From Candidatus Eiseniibacteriota bacterium (lineage in GTDB: Bacteria > Arandabacterota > Arandabacteria > Arandabacterales > Arandabacteraceae), in the NCBI GenBank assembly GCA_030592245.1, contig JAUVJV010000049.1, forward strand, positions 1-9,574: 9,574 nucleotides of DNA, given 5' to 3'. Each line of letters opens with the position of its first letter. Position 1 is the stretch's first letter. The notes below the pieces were generated by a model. It saw only the letters and a program-made list of their open reading frames with translations. It was not told the DNA's origin and ran no database searches. The position numbers and the translations under genes are program-made. Positions 1 to 5,391 of this stretch are shown piece by piece.

Positions 1-438
1 ATGACGGCCTTGACGAGCCTTTGGATGAACCATGCTGTGCGGGGATTGGGGGCGAAGCTGGCGACGATCCCTGTAGCCATCCTACCGCCAACGAAATGTC
101 AACGTGGGGAGCGGTCAAGAGCTTGTTCAGATAGAGGTTGGACAGAGTGGGGAAAGGACCTGCAGCTGCCGGTACCGGGTAGTCTAGTTTTGACCGCCTA
201 CTCCTCCCTGAGATCGCCAAGCCTTCACTCTGCCGACCACATCGGGCTCAGAATCCCAAAGCGTTTGACTTCGGACTCTGGATTACCTACGCCGTTCCCG
301 ATGGGGAGAGAATGTCGGGAGCGGAAAAGTGGTTCCGTGCATTCCGATGTGTCTGATAGCGTAGAGCCATAGTGTCAGCCGTGCCGGGCGACATCACGGA
401 GGGCTAACGGAGGCCAGACTTGGAAGGGGGTTTAGGAT
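1..438. other. Region without a convincing gene at the window edge
   Basis: A frame open on the + strand runs from an ATG at base 1 to a TAG at 370-372 and would give 123 residues. It is rich in Ser, Pro and Arg, has no recognisable domain, and has no ribosome binding site that can be seen because it starts at the edge. It could be the tail of a longer gene or simply non-coding. A weak hairpin lies near 350-376 (CTGATA pairing with TGTCAG) and another near 380-401 (CCGTG pairing with CACGG); neither has a T-tract. No transposase, reverse transcriptase, group II intron domain V or terminal repeat was recognised. The stretch probably holds the promoter of the gene at 439, but no clear -35/-10 pair was found. 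Confidence 0.3.
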
Positions 439-654
439 ATGTCTGAAACAGAACGGAAGCCATACAGCTTTGTCGTGAAATCTTACGGAGAAGGAACCCC
501 CTGGATCAAGCTGGACTATCTCGACGAAGACCTATCTTGCTTGAGCAAGGGCTATCTCGGATTTGACTTGAAGAAAGAGTCGCACAAGAGAGTCAGTGAG
601 ATTGTTGACTACCTAAACGAGCACATCGAATTTGTCACTTTCCAACGCACGTAG
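439..654 (+). CDS. Small conserved-looking protein paired with the HNH-like gene
   Basis: The gene encodes 71 residues with no signal peptide or membrane segment. The ATG at 439 is preceded by a purine-rich site (GGAAGGGGG, 422-430) about 8 bases upstream, which supports this start. The protein reads as a compact soluble domain: an N-terminal stretch with a PWIKLDYLDEDL segment, a Gly/Leu-rich centre (KGYLGFDL, about residues 38-45), then a helix ending in DYLNEHIEFV. The pattern of Trp-Ile, a GFDL block and a C-terminal YLNEHI helix recalls small hypothetical proteins found beside zinc-knuckle HNH-like proteins; that is from memory and not verified. It ends 15 bases before the next gene on the same strand, so the two are almost certainly cotranscribed and may act together, for example as partner or inhibitor and effector. 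Function unknown. Confidence 0.75.
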   Translation: MSETERKPYSFVVKSYGEGTPWIKLDYLDEDLSCLSKGYLGFDLKKESHKRVSEIVDYLNEHIEFVTFQRT

Positions 655-669
655 CGGGGAACAGAATCC

Positions 670-1485
670 ATGAGCCGTCGGCCAACCGGGCAGTGCCGTC
701 TATGCCTGCAAGAGCGCAGCCTCTGTAGGTCGCACATCATTCCCGACTTCATGTACCGGTATTTCGACGATGAGAAGGGTGAACCTCGCCAATATCTTTT
801 TGTGCCAGGGGACCCCGGGCAACGTATCAGACGGGCGCAGACGGGCATATGGGAACACATGCTATGCCAGCTCTGTGAGGAGCAGCTCAACAGATACGAG
901 ACGTATGCCAAGAGGCTCTTGGACACGGAGGATTTGCCTATAGATGTCTTGAGTGCCACGGATGACTATGGGGTAATCGCTGGAGTTGACTACAGCATGC
1001 TGAAGATCTTCCAGATATCTCTGCTATGGCGCGCCGGCGTTGCGACACATGGGTTTTTCGAGCATGTGGCGCTGGGTGATCACGAAGAGACTCTTCGTCA
1101 GATGATAAGTGGGGAGAACCCAGGCCCCGCGCACCAATACAGGTGTTTCATGTCAGCGATCATTGATGGAAAAAGCAGGGAGTTGTTGGACCTGATTCAT
1201 ACCCCTGAGACACTCGACATCGATGGTTTACTGCATGTACGCTTTGTGGTCGGGGGATTCCTGTGGCTCTTTGTCCTTTCAGACGAGCCGTCAAAAGAAG
1301 ACGTCCCACAGATGTATCTGCAGGAAAATGGCCAGCTGTTCTTTCTGAAATCTGATGTACGGCAGCTTTCGTTCATCATGCGAAGTATACCAGCCATGCG
1401 GGCCCGGTATAGGGACGTCATGGCCCTGCTGACAAAGAAGAGGCAGCGAGAGCCAGAGGCGCGCAAGCGAGGGCCGGGCCAATGA
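670..1485 (+). CDS. HNH-like zinc-binding protein of unknown function
   Basis: The product has 271 residues and is soluble. At the N-terminus are C9-x2-C12, the block S21-H-I-I-P25, and C66-x2-C69 followed by EE-x4-YE-x-Y. This spacing matches a treble-clef zinc site of the HNH type. In typical HNH nucleases the block is H-H-x-x-P and the second knuckle is followed by a catalytic or metal-binding His or Asn; here the first His is replaced by Ser and the later position is Glu/Tyr, so cleavage activity is uncertain. The rest is mostly helical, with a characteristic segment (about residues 110-142, LKIFQISLLWRAG and a later LGDHEETLRQM) that I associate with a widespread uncharacterised family. 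The C-terminus is very basic (KKRQREPEARKR), which fits nucleic-acid binding. The ATG at 670 has GGGGA about 10 bases upstream. It is cotranscribed with the 71-residue gene. A defence or mobile-element role is an inference from domain type and context. Confidence 0.75.
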   Translation: MSRRPTGQCRLCLQERSLCRSHIIPDFMYRYFDDEKGEPRQYLFVPGDPGQRIRRAQTGIWEHMLCQLCEEQLNRYETYAKRLLDTEDLPIDVLSATDDYGVIAGVDYSMLKIFQISLLWRAGVATHGFFEHVALGDHEETLRQMISGENPGPAHQYRCFMSAIIDGKSRELLDLIHTPETLDIDGLLHVRFVVGGFLWLFVLSDEPSKEDVPQMYLQENGQLFFLKSDVRQLSFIMRSIPAMRARYRDVMALLTKKRQREPEARKRGPGQ

Positions 1486-1646
1486 CGAACACCCTGTACT
1501 ACAGAGGCAGGCTGATCTCAAACACATCGACAAAGAGGTGCGTCTTTAGTGCCCTCAGCCCTCTCTACTGGATGATGCCGAGCCAGTCGGTCATCAGGAA
1601 CTGGAAGCGTCCGATTAGGAGGCTCACCCGGCCCATCACATTGTAG
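1482..1646 (+). CDS. Possible short third frame of the accessory module, or a truncated remnant
   Basis: An ATG at 1482 overlaps the TGA of the HNH-like gene (ATGA, 1482-1485), a classical translational-coupling arrangement. The frame runs 54 codons to a TAG at 1644-1646. The first ~27 residues (start MTNTLYYRGRLIS) lie in intergenic DNA; from about residue 28 on, the frame is antisense to the last gene of the operon coming from the right, and that part is strongly basic (RNWKRPIRRLTRP), as expected of antisense translation. The likely reading is that a third gene of the module was cut off at the junction with the chromosome and now ends by chance inside its neighbour. It could equally be fortuitous. 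No family is recognised. Confidence 0.25.
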   Translation: MTNTLYYRGRLISNTSTKRCVFSALSPLYWMMPSQSVIRNWKRPIRRLTRPITL

Positions 1647-2191
1647 CCGAATGTCGCGCCGAAGCCGATCATGAGGAAGGTGATACCGATGCGGGATACG
1701 TGCTTCAAACCCCCCTTGTGCTCGGCCGAGAAATAGAAGTAAAGGAGGGTGGTGATCACGCCCACGAGGAGAACCGTCGCTGAAAGGGCCTCCTGAATCG
1801 ACATGGCAAACGGGTTGAACATGGTGCTTTTGACCTGCTGGAGAATCCTCACCTGGATGTAGGAGGGAATGACATATCCCGCCCAGGCGGCAACGTAAAA
1901 GGCCACTGGATAACGTGATACCCATTCGGACCTGCGGGAAAGCCGGGCGAACATCATGATCCCTAAGATGCCTCCCACGATCAGCCAGTACTCCCCGTTT
2001 ATGAAGACCGGCACATAGAGTTTCTTGTACACGGCGGAGAAGAAATACTGGACCAGGTAGTAGCCGGCCGAGACCCCCACAAGCAGGTGCTCGGCGAACT
2101 TATAGACCGGGTTGTCCTTATAGAGGAAGGAGAAGATGGCAAGCGTGAAGAGGGCCGCCACCCATATTCCCGGATCGATAGTGAGGCTCAC
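1565..2191 (-). CDS. Polytopic membrane protein, last gene of the DUF6754-like operon
   Basis: The product has 208 residues with about six hydrophobic segments (roughly 8-24, 33-52, 67-83, 95-112, 134-154 and 165-185) and short polar loops. The start is GTG at 2189-2191, three bases after the TAG of the preceding gene, with AGGA at 2198-2201 as ribosome binding site; coupling to the upstream gene is likely. The sequence contains STMF (122-125), MGRV (186-189) and a terminal DW (202-203). The same short blocks occur in the same order in the other polytopic protein of the operon (3034-3675), although the distance from STMF to GRV differs (68 against 41 residues), so the two may be distant relatives. 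No transporter or enzyme family is recognised. A membrane-anchoring or channel-like partner role in the operon's complex is inferred. No good terminator is seen downstream; only a weak AAAGA/TCTTT hairpin lies near 1531-1549. Confidence 0.85.
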   Translation of the reverse strand: MSLTIDPGIWVAALFTLAIFSFLYKDNPVYKFAEHLLVGVSAGYYLVQYFFSAVYKKLYVPVFINGEYWLIVGGILGIMMFARLSRRSEWVSRYPVAFYVAAWAGYVIPSYIQVRILQQVKSTMFNPFAMSIQEALSATVLLVGVITTLLYFYFSAEHKGGLKHVSRIGITFLMIGFGATFGYNVMGRVSLLIGRFQFLMTDWLGIIQ

Positions 2192-2194
2192 CGC

Positions 2195-3034
2195 CTATCC
2201 TTTCCTCAGCTCTTCCCGCTTCGCCCTGCGGGAGAAGAAGTAGCCAATATTGCCCACCAGGATGAAGACCAGCATCAGGGCATGGGCTATGGATTGGGCA
2301 TCCATGCCCCTGATCCCCATTCCCGGTTCATCGATAAGTTTCTCATACTCGGCCGCGCCCTTGAGCCCGCCCAGGAAGCCGGGTATCTGGCCCGCCTGGT
2401 AATAGGGGTATATGAGTACAGCCTGGATCGCCGTGTTGCCGGAGATCACCTTCACCCCGTACCTGCCGCCGGCCCAGATGGCCCAGTACTCCGAAAGCGC
2501 GCTGCCGGCGATCGAGCATATGAGCTCGATGTCATCGTAGGTCTCGACCTCCTGCATGATGGGGATATCATTGGTGTTCTTGCCGTACTGGTCGGTGGGA
2601 TAGGTCTTCTTGAAGCTCTCGCCCAATCTCAGGATGGTCCCCGACCAGTCGGGGTTGTACCCTAAGAAAACATAGTCGACACCATAGGTCTTACCATAGA
2701 CCTCGGCGGCCTCCCTCAGGTGGTTCTCGGCGATGCCCGTGCCGCCGGCATAGGTGGTAAGAGCCACCACCTTCACGCCTCTCGGGAAGACGTCCTTTAA
2801 GACGGCTATTGCCATGGGATCAAGCTCCGCCATCACGTCGCCCTCATAGTCGAAGGTAAGCATGATGATGTCGCCCTCCTCGAGGGCCGCCATCTCCTTA
2901 TGGAAGGACCGGACTTCCTCTGAGACCTGCACAGGGAAGCCCAGGGGGCGGAGCAGCGGAATGGCGACGGCAAGAGCCACGAATAGGAAGATGATCCTCC
3001 TGTCGATCGACATCATGCGTTCAAAGAAGGTCAT
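2195..3034 (-). CDS. Bitopic membrane protein with an extracytoplasmic alpha/beta domain
   Basis: The product has 279 residues. A positively charged N-terminus (MTFFERMMSIDRR) precedes a membrane helix at about 14-30. A soluble domain of about 210 residues follows, then a second helix at about 248-267 and a basic tail (SRRAKREELRK). By the positive-inside rule both ends are cytoplasmic and the domain lies outside. The domain alternates strands and helices (GDIIMLTFDY, GVKVVALTTYAGG, YGVDYVFLGYNPDW, YDDIELICSIAG, GVKVISGN), in the manner of a Rossmann-like fold. Near its end it carries YYQAG...FLGGLK...EYEKLI (211-234), which closely parallels YAG...LLGTLK...DYAKVV in the DUF6754-like protein of the same operon. 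The ATG (3032-3034) shares one base with the upstream TGA (TGATG), so translation is coupled. Function unknown; binding of a ligand or polymer outside the membrane is only a guess. Confidence 0.88.
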   Translation of the reverse strand: MTFFERMMSIDRRIIFLFVALAVAIPLLRPLGFPVQVSEEVRSFHKEMAALEEGDIIMLTFDYEGDVMAELDPMAIAVLKDVFPRGVKVVALTTYAGGTGIAENHLREAAEVYGKTYGVDYVFLGYNPDWSGTILRLGESFKKTYPTDQYGKNTNDIPIMQEVETYDDIELICSIAGSALSEYWAIWAGGRYGVKVISGNTAIQAVLIYPYYQAGQIPGFLGGLKGAAEYEKLIDEPGMGIRGMDAQSIAHALMLVFILVGNIGYFFSRRAKREELRKG

Positions 3035-3675
3035 CAGTCGGTTCTCCCGAGATAGGTCTGCTCGATTCCGAGTATGATCTTCAAGGCCGTCGCCGTCGTG
3101 CCGAGCCCCACGCCGATCATGATGCCGCGCTTGGCAGCCAGATTGGGAACATTCAGCATCCAGTCGGAGATCTCAACCAGGGAGATCTCAACGCCGAATA
3201 CCGTGCCGCTGAAGTAGGCCCCGATGGGCACCCGCCCCAGCATCACCAGGGCTCCGGCGACAAGGAGAAGAGTGGCGTGCACGGTCCTTGCCCTGAAGGC
3301 CCGGTAGGACGCGCTCGCCACGTAGAAAGCGAGCAAACTGAACATGGTGGACTGCATGGGGACCTGGACATTGCTGAAGAGCCAGGGATACGGGCCGGTT
3401 GTGGTCTTCCAGATCCCGGCGGATAAGACCATGAAGCCGAGGCCCGCCAGGGTCACATAGCTGTACCGCCAATTATCCTGCTTGCGCTGGATCCTGGTCA
3501 GGTGATACCGGATCAGGCTCCAGGTTCCGAGGATGAAGGTGCACCCTAAGACCACCTGCTTCCAGTCGAGCACGGTGTTATAGAGGGAGAGGAAGAAGGG
3601 ATTGGGAGTGAAGAACTGGATCATCATGAGCATTCCCACGACGAATGCCAGGATTATCGGTCCCTGTCGCTTCAC
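3034..3675 (-). CDS. Six-helix integral membrane protein of the DUF6754-like operon
   Basis: The product has 213 residues and is very hydrophobic, with likely helices at about 6-22, 39-56, 71-90, 109-126, 132-147 and 184-202. The loop between helices 2 and 3 is basic (RYHLTRIQRKQDNWR), which places it in the cytoplasm. The start is GTG at 3673-3675 with an excellent ribosome binding site (TAAGGAG, 3681-3687) six bases upstream. It lies 26 bases after the FN3/DUF6754-like gene and overlaps the next gene by one base. Short blocks STMF (109-112), GRV (147-149) and DW (171-172) recur in order in the 208-residue protein. No known transporter signature is visible; it is probably a membrane subunit of the complex built by this operon. 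Confidence 0.87.
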   Translation of the reverse strand: MKRQGPIILAFVVGMLMMIQFFTPNPFFLSLYNTVLDWKQVVLGCTFILGTWSLIRYHLTRIQRKQDNWRYSYVTLAGLGFMVLSAGIWKTTTGPYPWLFSNVQVPMQSTMFSLLAFYVASASYRAFRARTVHATLLLVAGALVMLGRVPIGAYFSGTVFGVEISLVEISDWMLNVPNLAAKRGIMIGVGLGTTATALKIILGIEQTYLGRTD

Positions 3676-3701
3676 TTTCTCTCCTTAACGAAATGCTCTA
3701 C

Positions 3702-4820
3702 TTATCTGAACAATGACTTGAACGACTCTGCAATTCCCGGATTTATCATCGAAAGCACTATCCCGGCCAGCATCGCCGTTATGATGACGACCTTGGCATA
3801 GTCCTGAGCCTTGAGCGTTCCCAGGAGCAGGGGCTCGCGCGAGAGATAAACGCTTCCCGCGTAAAGTTCCTCCCCGATCAGGGTATAATCGCATGCGGTT
3901 ATGAAGAAGGGGAGCTGGGCATCGGAATCGGTGCCCGCTATCTGGATCGCACCGGTCGCATTCCCGGTCTCGGCAAGCACCAGCGACTCGGCATAGAAAT
4001 GCCCCATGAAGAAATTGGTGGCGGGCCTGTCCCGCATCATCAGCCCGGCCACGGCCGCCGCGAATCCGAACTGGCTATAGGTTACGTAGAAAACATCTTC
4101 CTGGCGATACAGGTAAGGCTTGCCCACGGCCGAGTATGATTCCCTCACGACCTGCTGGGCCACCGCCATCACGATGGGGTCGCGGTTGGGTACCACCAGC
4201 CGGGTCTCGTACTCGCCGGCCTTCTTGGCCACCTGACCGAGGATGTTTATTGCGGCCACGGTTGCCACCTCATCCATGGGATCGAGCCCCGGAACATAAA
4301 GTATGGGGCGGCCCATCTCTGTGGCCCGGCCGACAGCTTCCTCCACGGCCTCGAGGCCTGCGATTCTCCGAATGAAAAGCTTAGCGCCCCGCCTGGCCCT
4401 GGTGACTAGGACGAGCATGGAGGCCAGGAAGGCCGCGACGGCCACCAGGATATTGATCGTCGAATACTTGATCCACTGCCTTCGCGGCGACTCGGGTGCG
4501 GTCAAGCCGTAGGGGAGAGTCAGATTCCCGCCATGCGCAACGAGCAGGTGCTGATACTGCCTGTCGCGACTGAGGCGTGAGTCAACATAGACCGAGTCCT
4601 CGACGTCCGGCTCGGCAACCTTTGATACATAGACTGTGTCCCTGGACCCCGGTGCGACCATCTTCGACACCTGGACCGAGTCCTCGGATCCCGGCACGAC
4701 CATTTTCACCCGGGGGCTGGATTCGAGGTAATCCATCAGCCCCACGGTGTCCGGTAGCGATATCCTGAATGCAGCTGCCCCTCTCTCGCCGTCGAATCGC
4801 CAAATCTCATACCGGTCCAC
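3702..4820 (-). CDS. DUF6754-like membrane protein, C-terminal part of a split FN3 protein
   Basis: This is the 372-codon frame that follows the in-frame TAA at 4827-4829. Residues 1-108 complete an FN3-type fold (starting DRYEIWR, later TVYVDS) and include three 14-residue tandem repeats (38-78). A membrane helix lies at about 118-140, followed by a strongly basic stretch (TRARRGAKLFIRR), which places what follows in the cytoplasm. Residues 150-342 form an alpha/beta domain that I assign to the DUF6754 family from memory (RPILYVPGLDPMDEVATVAA, LVVPNRDPIVMA, YAG...LLGTLKAQDYAKVV). A second helix lies at 343-359. If translation restarts here it would use GTG 4818-4820, with no good ribosome binding site, and the product would lack the signal peptide needed to put its N-terminus outside. 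It is best read as one broken gene with 4827-5012, unless readthrough occurs. It heads the four-gene operon. The domain is widespread but its function is unknown. Confidence 0.8.
   Translation of the reverse strand: MDRYEIWRFDGERGAAAFRISLPDTVGLMDYLESSPRVKMVVPGSEDSVQVSKMVAPGSRDTVYVSKVAEPDVEDSVYVDSRLSRDRQYQHLLVAHGGNLTLPYGLTAPESPRRQWIKYSTINILVAVAAFLASMLVLVTRARRGAKLFIRRIAGLEAVEEAVGRATEMGRPILYVPGLDPMDEVATVAAINILGQVAKKAGEYETRLVVPNRDPIVMAVAQQVVRESYSAVGKPYLYRQEDVFYVTYSQFGFAAAVAGLMMRDRPATNFFMGHFYAESLVLAETGNATGAIQIAGTDSDAQLPFFITACDYTLIGEELYAGSVYLSREPLLLGTLKAQDYAKVVIITAMLAGIVLSMINPGIAESFKSLFR
4591..4716 (-). repeat. Three tandem 42-base repeats inside the FN3-type region
   Basis: Three imperfect copies of 42 bases lie at 4591-4632, 4633-4674 and 4675-4716. 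They encode 14-residue units of the type VSKMVAPGSRDTVY. Each unit carries the P-G-x-x-D-[ST]-V-[YQ] strand that normally occurs once in an FN3 domain just before a Y-x-D-S turn. This looks like local duplication of one beta-strand segment within the domain. The period is a multiple of three, so copy-number change would keep the frame. Confidence 0.75.
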
Positions 4821-4826
4821 ATCAAG

Positions 4827-5012
4827 TTAAGGCCTTTCCCAGGTGACGGTGAGACTGGTTCCCCAGTCATCCGGTGTGTCTGAGACCTGGGGTGTGGGCA
4901 GTGCGGCCGCCATGGCCCCCTGGGCCAGAAGTGCGGCGAGGAGCAACACGAGCGGGAAAGCGATAATGCATGAGGAGCCGCCGGACCGGTTGGGTTCCCT
5001 CGAGAGGTTCAT
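4827..5012 (-). pseudogene. N-terminal fragment of the FN3/DUF6754-like protein (signal peptide and half an FN3 domain)
   Basis: From the ATG at 5010-5012 the frame gives 61 residues and stops at TAA 4827-4829. It starts with a Sec signal peptide: a polar, basic n-region (MNLSREPNRSGG), a hydrophobic core (IIAFPLVLLLAALLAQG) and an AMAA-type cleavage site. The first half of an FN3 domain follows, with the pattern P-x-V-x-D-T-P-D-D-x-G-x-S-L-x-V-T-W. The domain breaks off at TWERP. The next sense codons after the stop (Leu-Asp-Val-Asp-Arg-Tyr-Glu-Ile-Trp-Arg) continue the fold in the same frame, so this is the front of the gene at 3702-4820. A TTG further upstream (5046-5048) would add 12 residues, but those bases serve better as the -35 box. 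No Shine-Dalgarno site precedes the ATG, and the -10 box lies 7 bases away, so a leaderless mRNA is likely. Confidence 0.7.
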
Positions 5013-5019
5013 GTGGGGG

Positions 5020-5048
5020 ATGCTACCACAGCAAAGGGCCGGGAGCAA
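5020..5048 (-). promoter_or_regulatory. Predicted promoter of the membrane-protein operon (leaderless)
   Basis: On the - strand TTGCTC (5043-5048), a 17-base spacer and TAGCAT (5020-5025) form a good sigma70-type pair. Only seven bases (5013-5019) separate the -10 box from the ATG at 5010-5012. Transcription would therefore start at or next to the initiator A, giving a leaderless messenger. This agrees with the absence of a Shine-Dalgarno site. Confidence 0.5.
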
Positions 5049-5084
5049 ACAATTAAAGAGGAGGCCGGCAAACGAATAGAAAAA

Positions 5085-5127
5085 GAGGACCGGGTCCGCG
5101 GCACGGAGGCCGATAAACCCGGTCCTC
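5085..5127 (-). terminator. Terminator-like hairpin with a T-tract on the - strand
   Basis: A perfect 11-base stem pairs GAGGACCGGGT (5085-5095) with ACCCGGTCCTC (5117-5127) across a 21-base loop. Read on the - strand the stem is followed by TTTTTC, as in a factor-independent terminator. No - strand gene lies immediately upstream, so it may insulate the operon promoter from antisense transcription or end a small unannotated RNA. On the + strand it is followed only by GTGATTTT. Confidence 0.45.
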
Positions 5128-5140
5128 GTGATTTTCGGGA

Positions 5141-5204
5141 GGGATGAAAGCTGGCTTGCGCGAGAGGATTAGGCAGTGTCCGGGATAGCTCCAGCCTTCA
5201 TCCC
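5141..5204. other. Long-armed hairpin in the divergent intergenic region
   Basis: The arms 5141-5154 (GGGATGAAAGCTGG) and 5191-5204 (CCAGCCTTCATCCC) pair over 14 positions with one mismatch, across a 36-base loop. There is no T-tract. It sits between the two divergent promoters and next to the 5085-5127 hairpin. It could be part of a structured RNA, a protein-binding inverted repeat or a dispersed repeat; the single copy here does not distinguish these. Confidence 0.45.
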
Positions 5205-5290
5205 CTTTGCCTTCCGGGTTGTGATACCCGTAAGACCCCTCCACATTCCATATATCGGCAGATGGCGCCCGCAGCTTAGTTCTACTTGAA

Positions 5291-5312
5291 TGGCCTTGAA
5301 TATAGGTGGCCA
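5291..5312. promoter_or_regulatory. Inverted repeat upstream of the 5391 promoter (possible operator)
   Basis: TGGCC (5291-5295) and GGCCA (5308-5312) form an inverted repeat with a 12-base AT-rich centre, just upstream of the -35 box at 5319. The position suits an activator or repressor site. It is short and could be chance. Confidence 0.25.
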
Positions 5313-5318
5313 TGAACA

Positions 5319-5347
5319 TTGACCGGCGGCCGCCCCGGTGGTAGGAT
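5319..5347 (+). promoter_or_regulatory. Predicted sigma70-type promoter of the 498-residue membrane protein gene
   Basis: TTGACC (5319-5324), a 17-base spacer and TAGGAT (5342-5347) give transcription from about 5354 and a leader of about 37 bases. The spacer contains a perfect 10-base palindrome GGCGGCCGCC (5325-5334) nested with ACCGG/CCGGT (5322-5326 and 5335-5339). A repressor bound there would block the promoter directly. Confidence 0.6.
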
Positions 5348-5370
5348 ACCCCCCTGAGGAGAATCTTACC

Positions 5371-5391
5371 ATGGAAGCCAGGGGCACCTGA
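5371..5391 (+). CDS. Possible six-codon leader ORF coupled to the 5391 gene
   Basis: ATG at 5371 starts a frame reading M-E-A-R-G-T that stops at TGA 5389-5391. Its TGA shares a base with the ATG of the main gene (TGATG). A good ribosome binding site (GAGGAG, 5356-5361) lies nine bases before this first ATG, whereas the main ATG has only AGGGG (5380-5384). Ribosomes may therefore load at the mini-ORF and re-initiate. It could also be chance. Confidence 0.3.
   Translation: MEARGT

Noticed and set aside
1..372. Group II intron, reverse-transcriptase remnant or true 123-residue gene
   Set aside because: No domain V sequence, no RT motifs and no protein-like domain; it begins at the window edge and its composition looks non-coding.
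609..1533. Antisense frames of 80-116 residues across the accessory module
   Set aside because: They lie opposite the HNH-like gene, have odd Cys/Ser/Arg-rich composition and no family features.
4827..5048. Start of the FN3 fragment at TTG 5046-5048
   Set aside because: The TTG forms part of the predicted -35 box, has no ribosome binding site, and the ATG at 5012 gives a better signal peptide.
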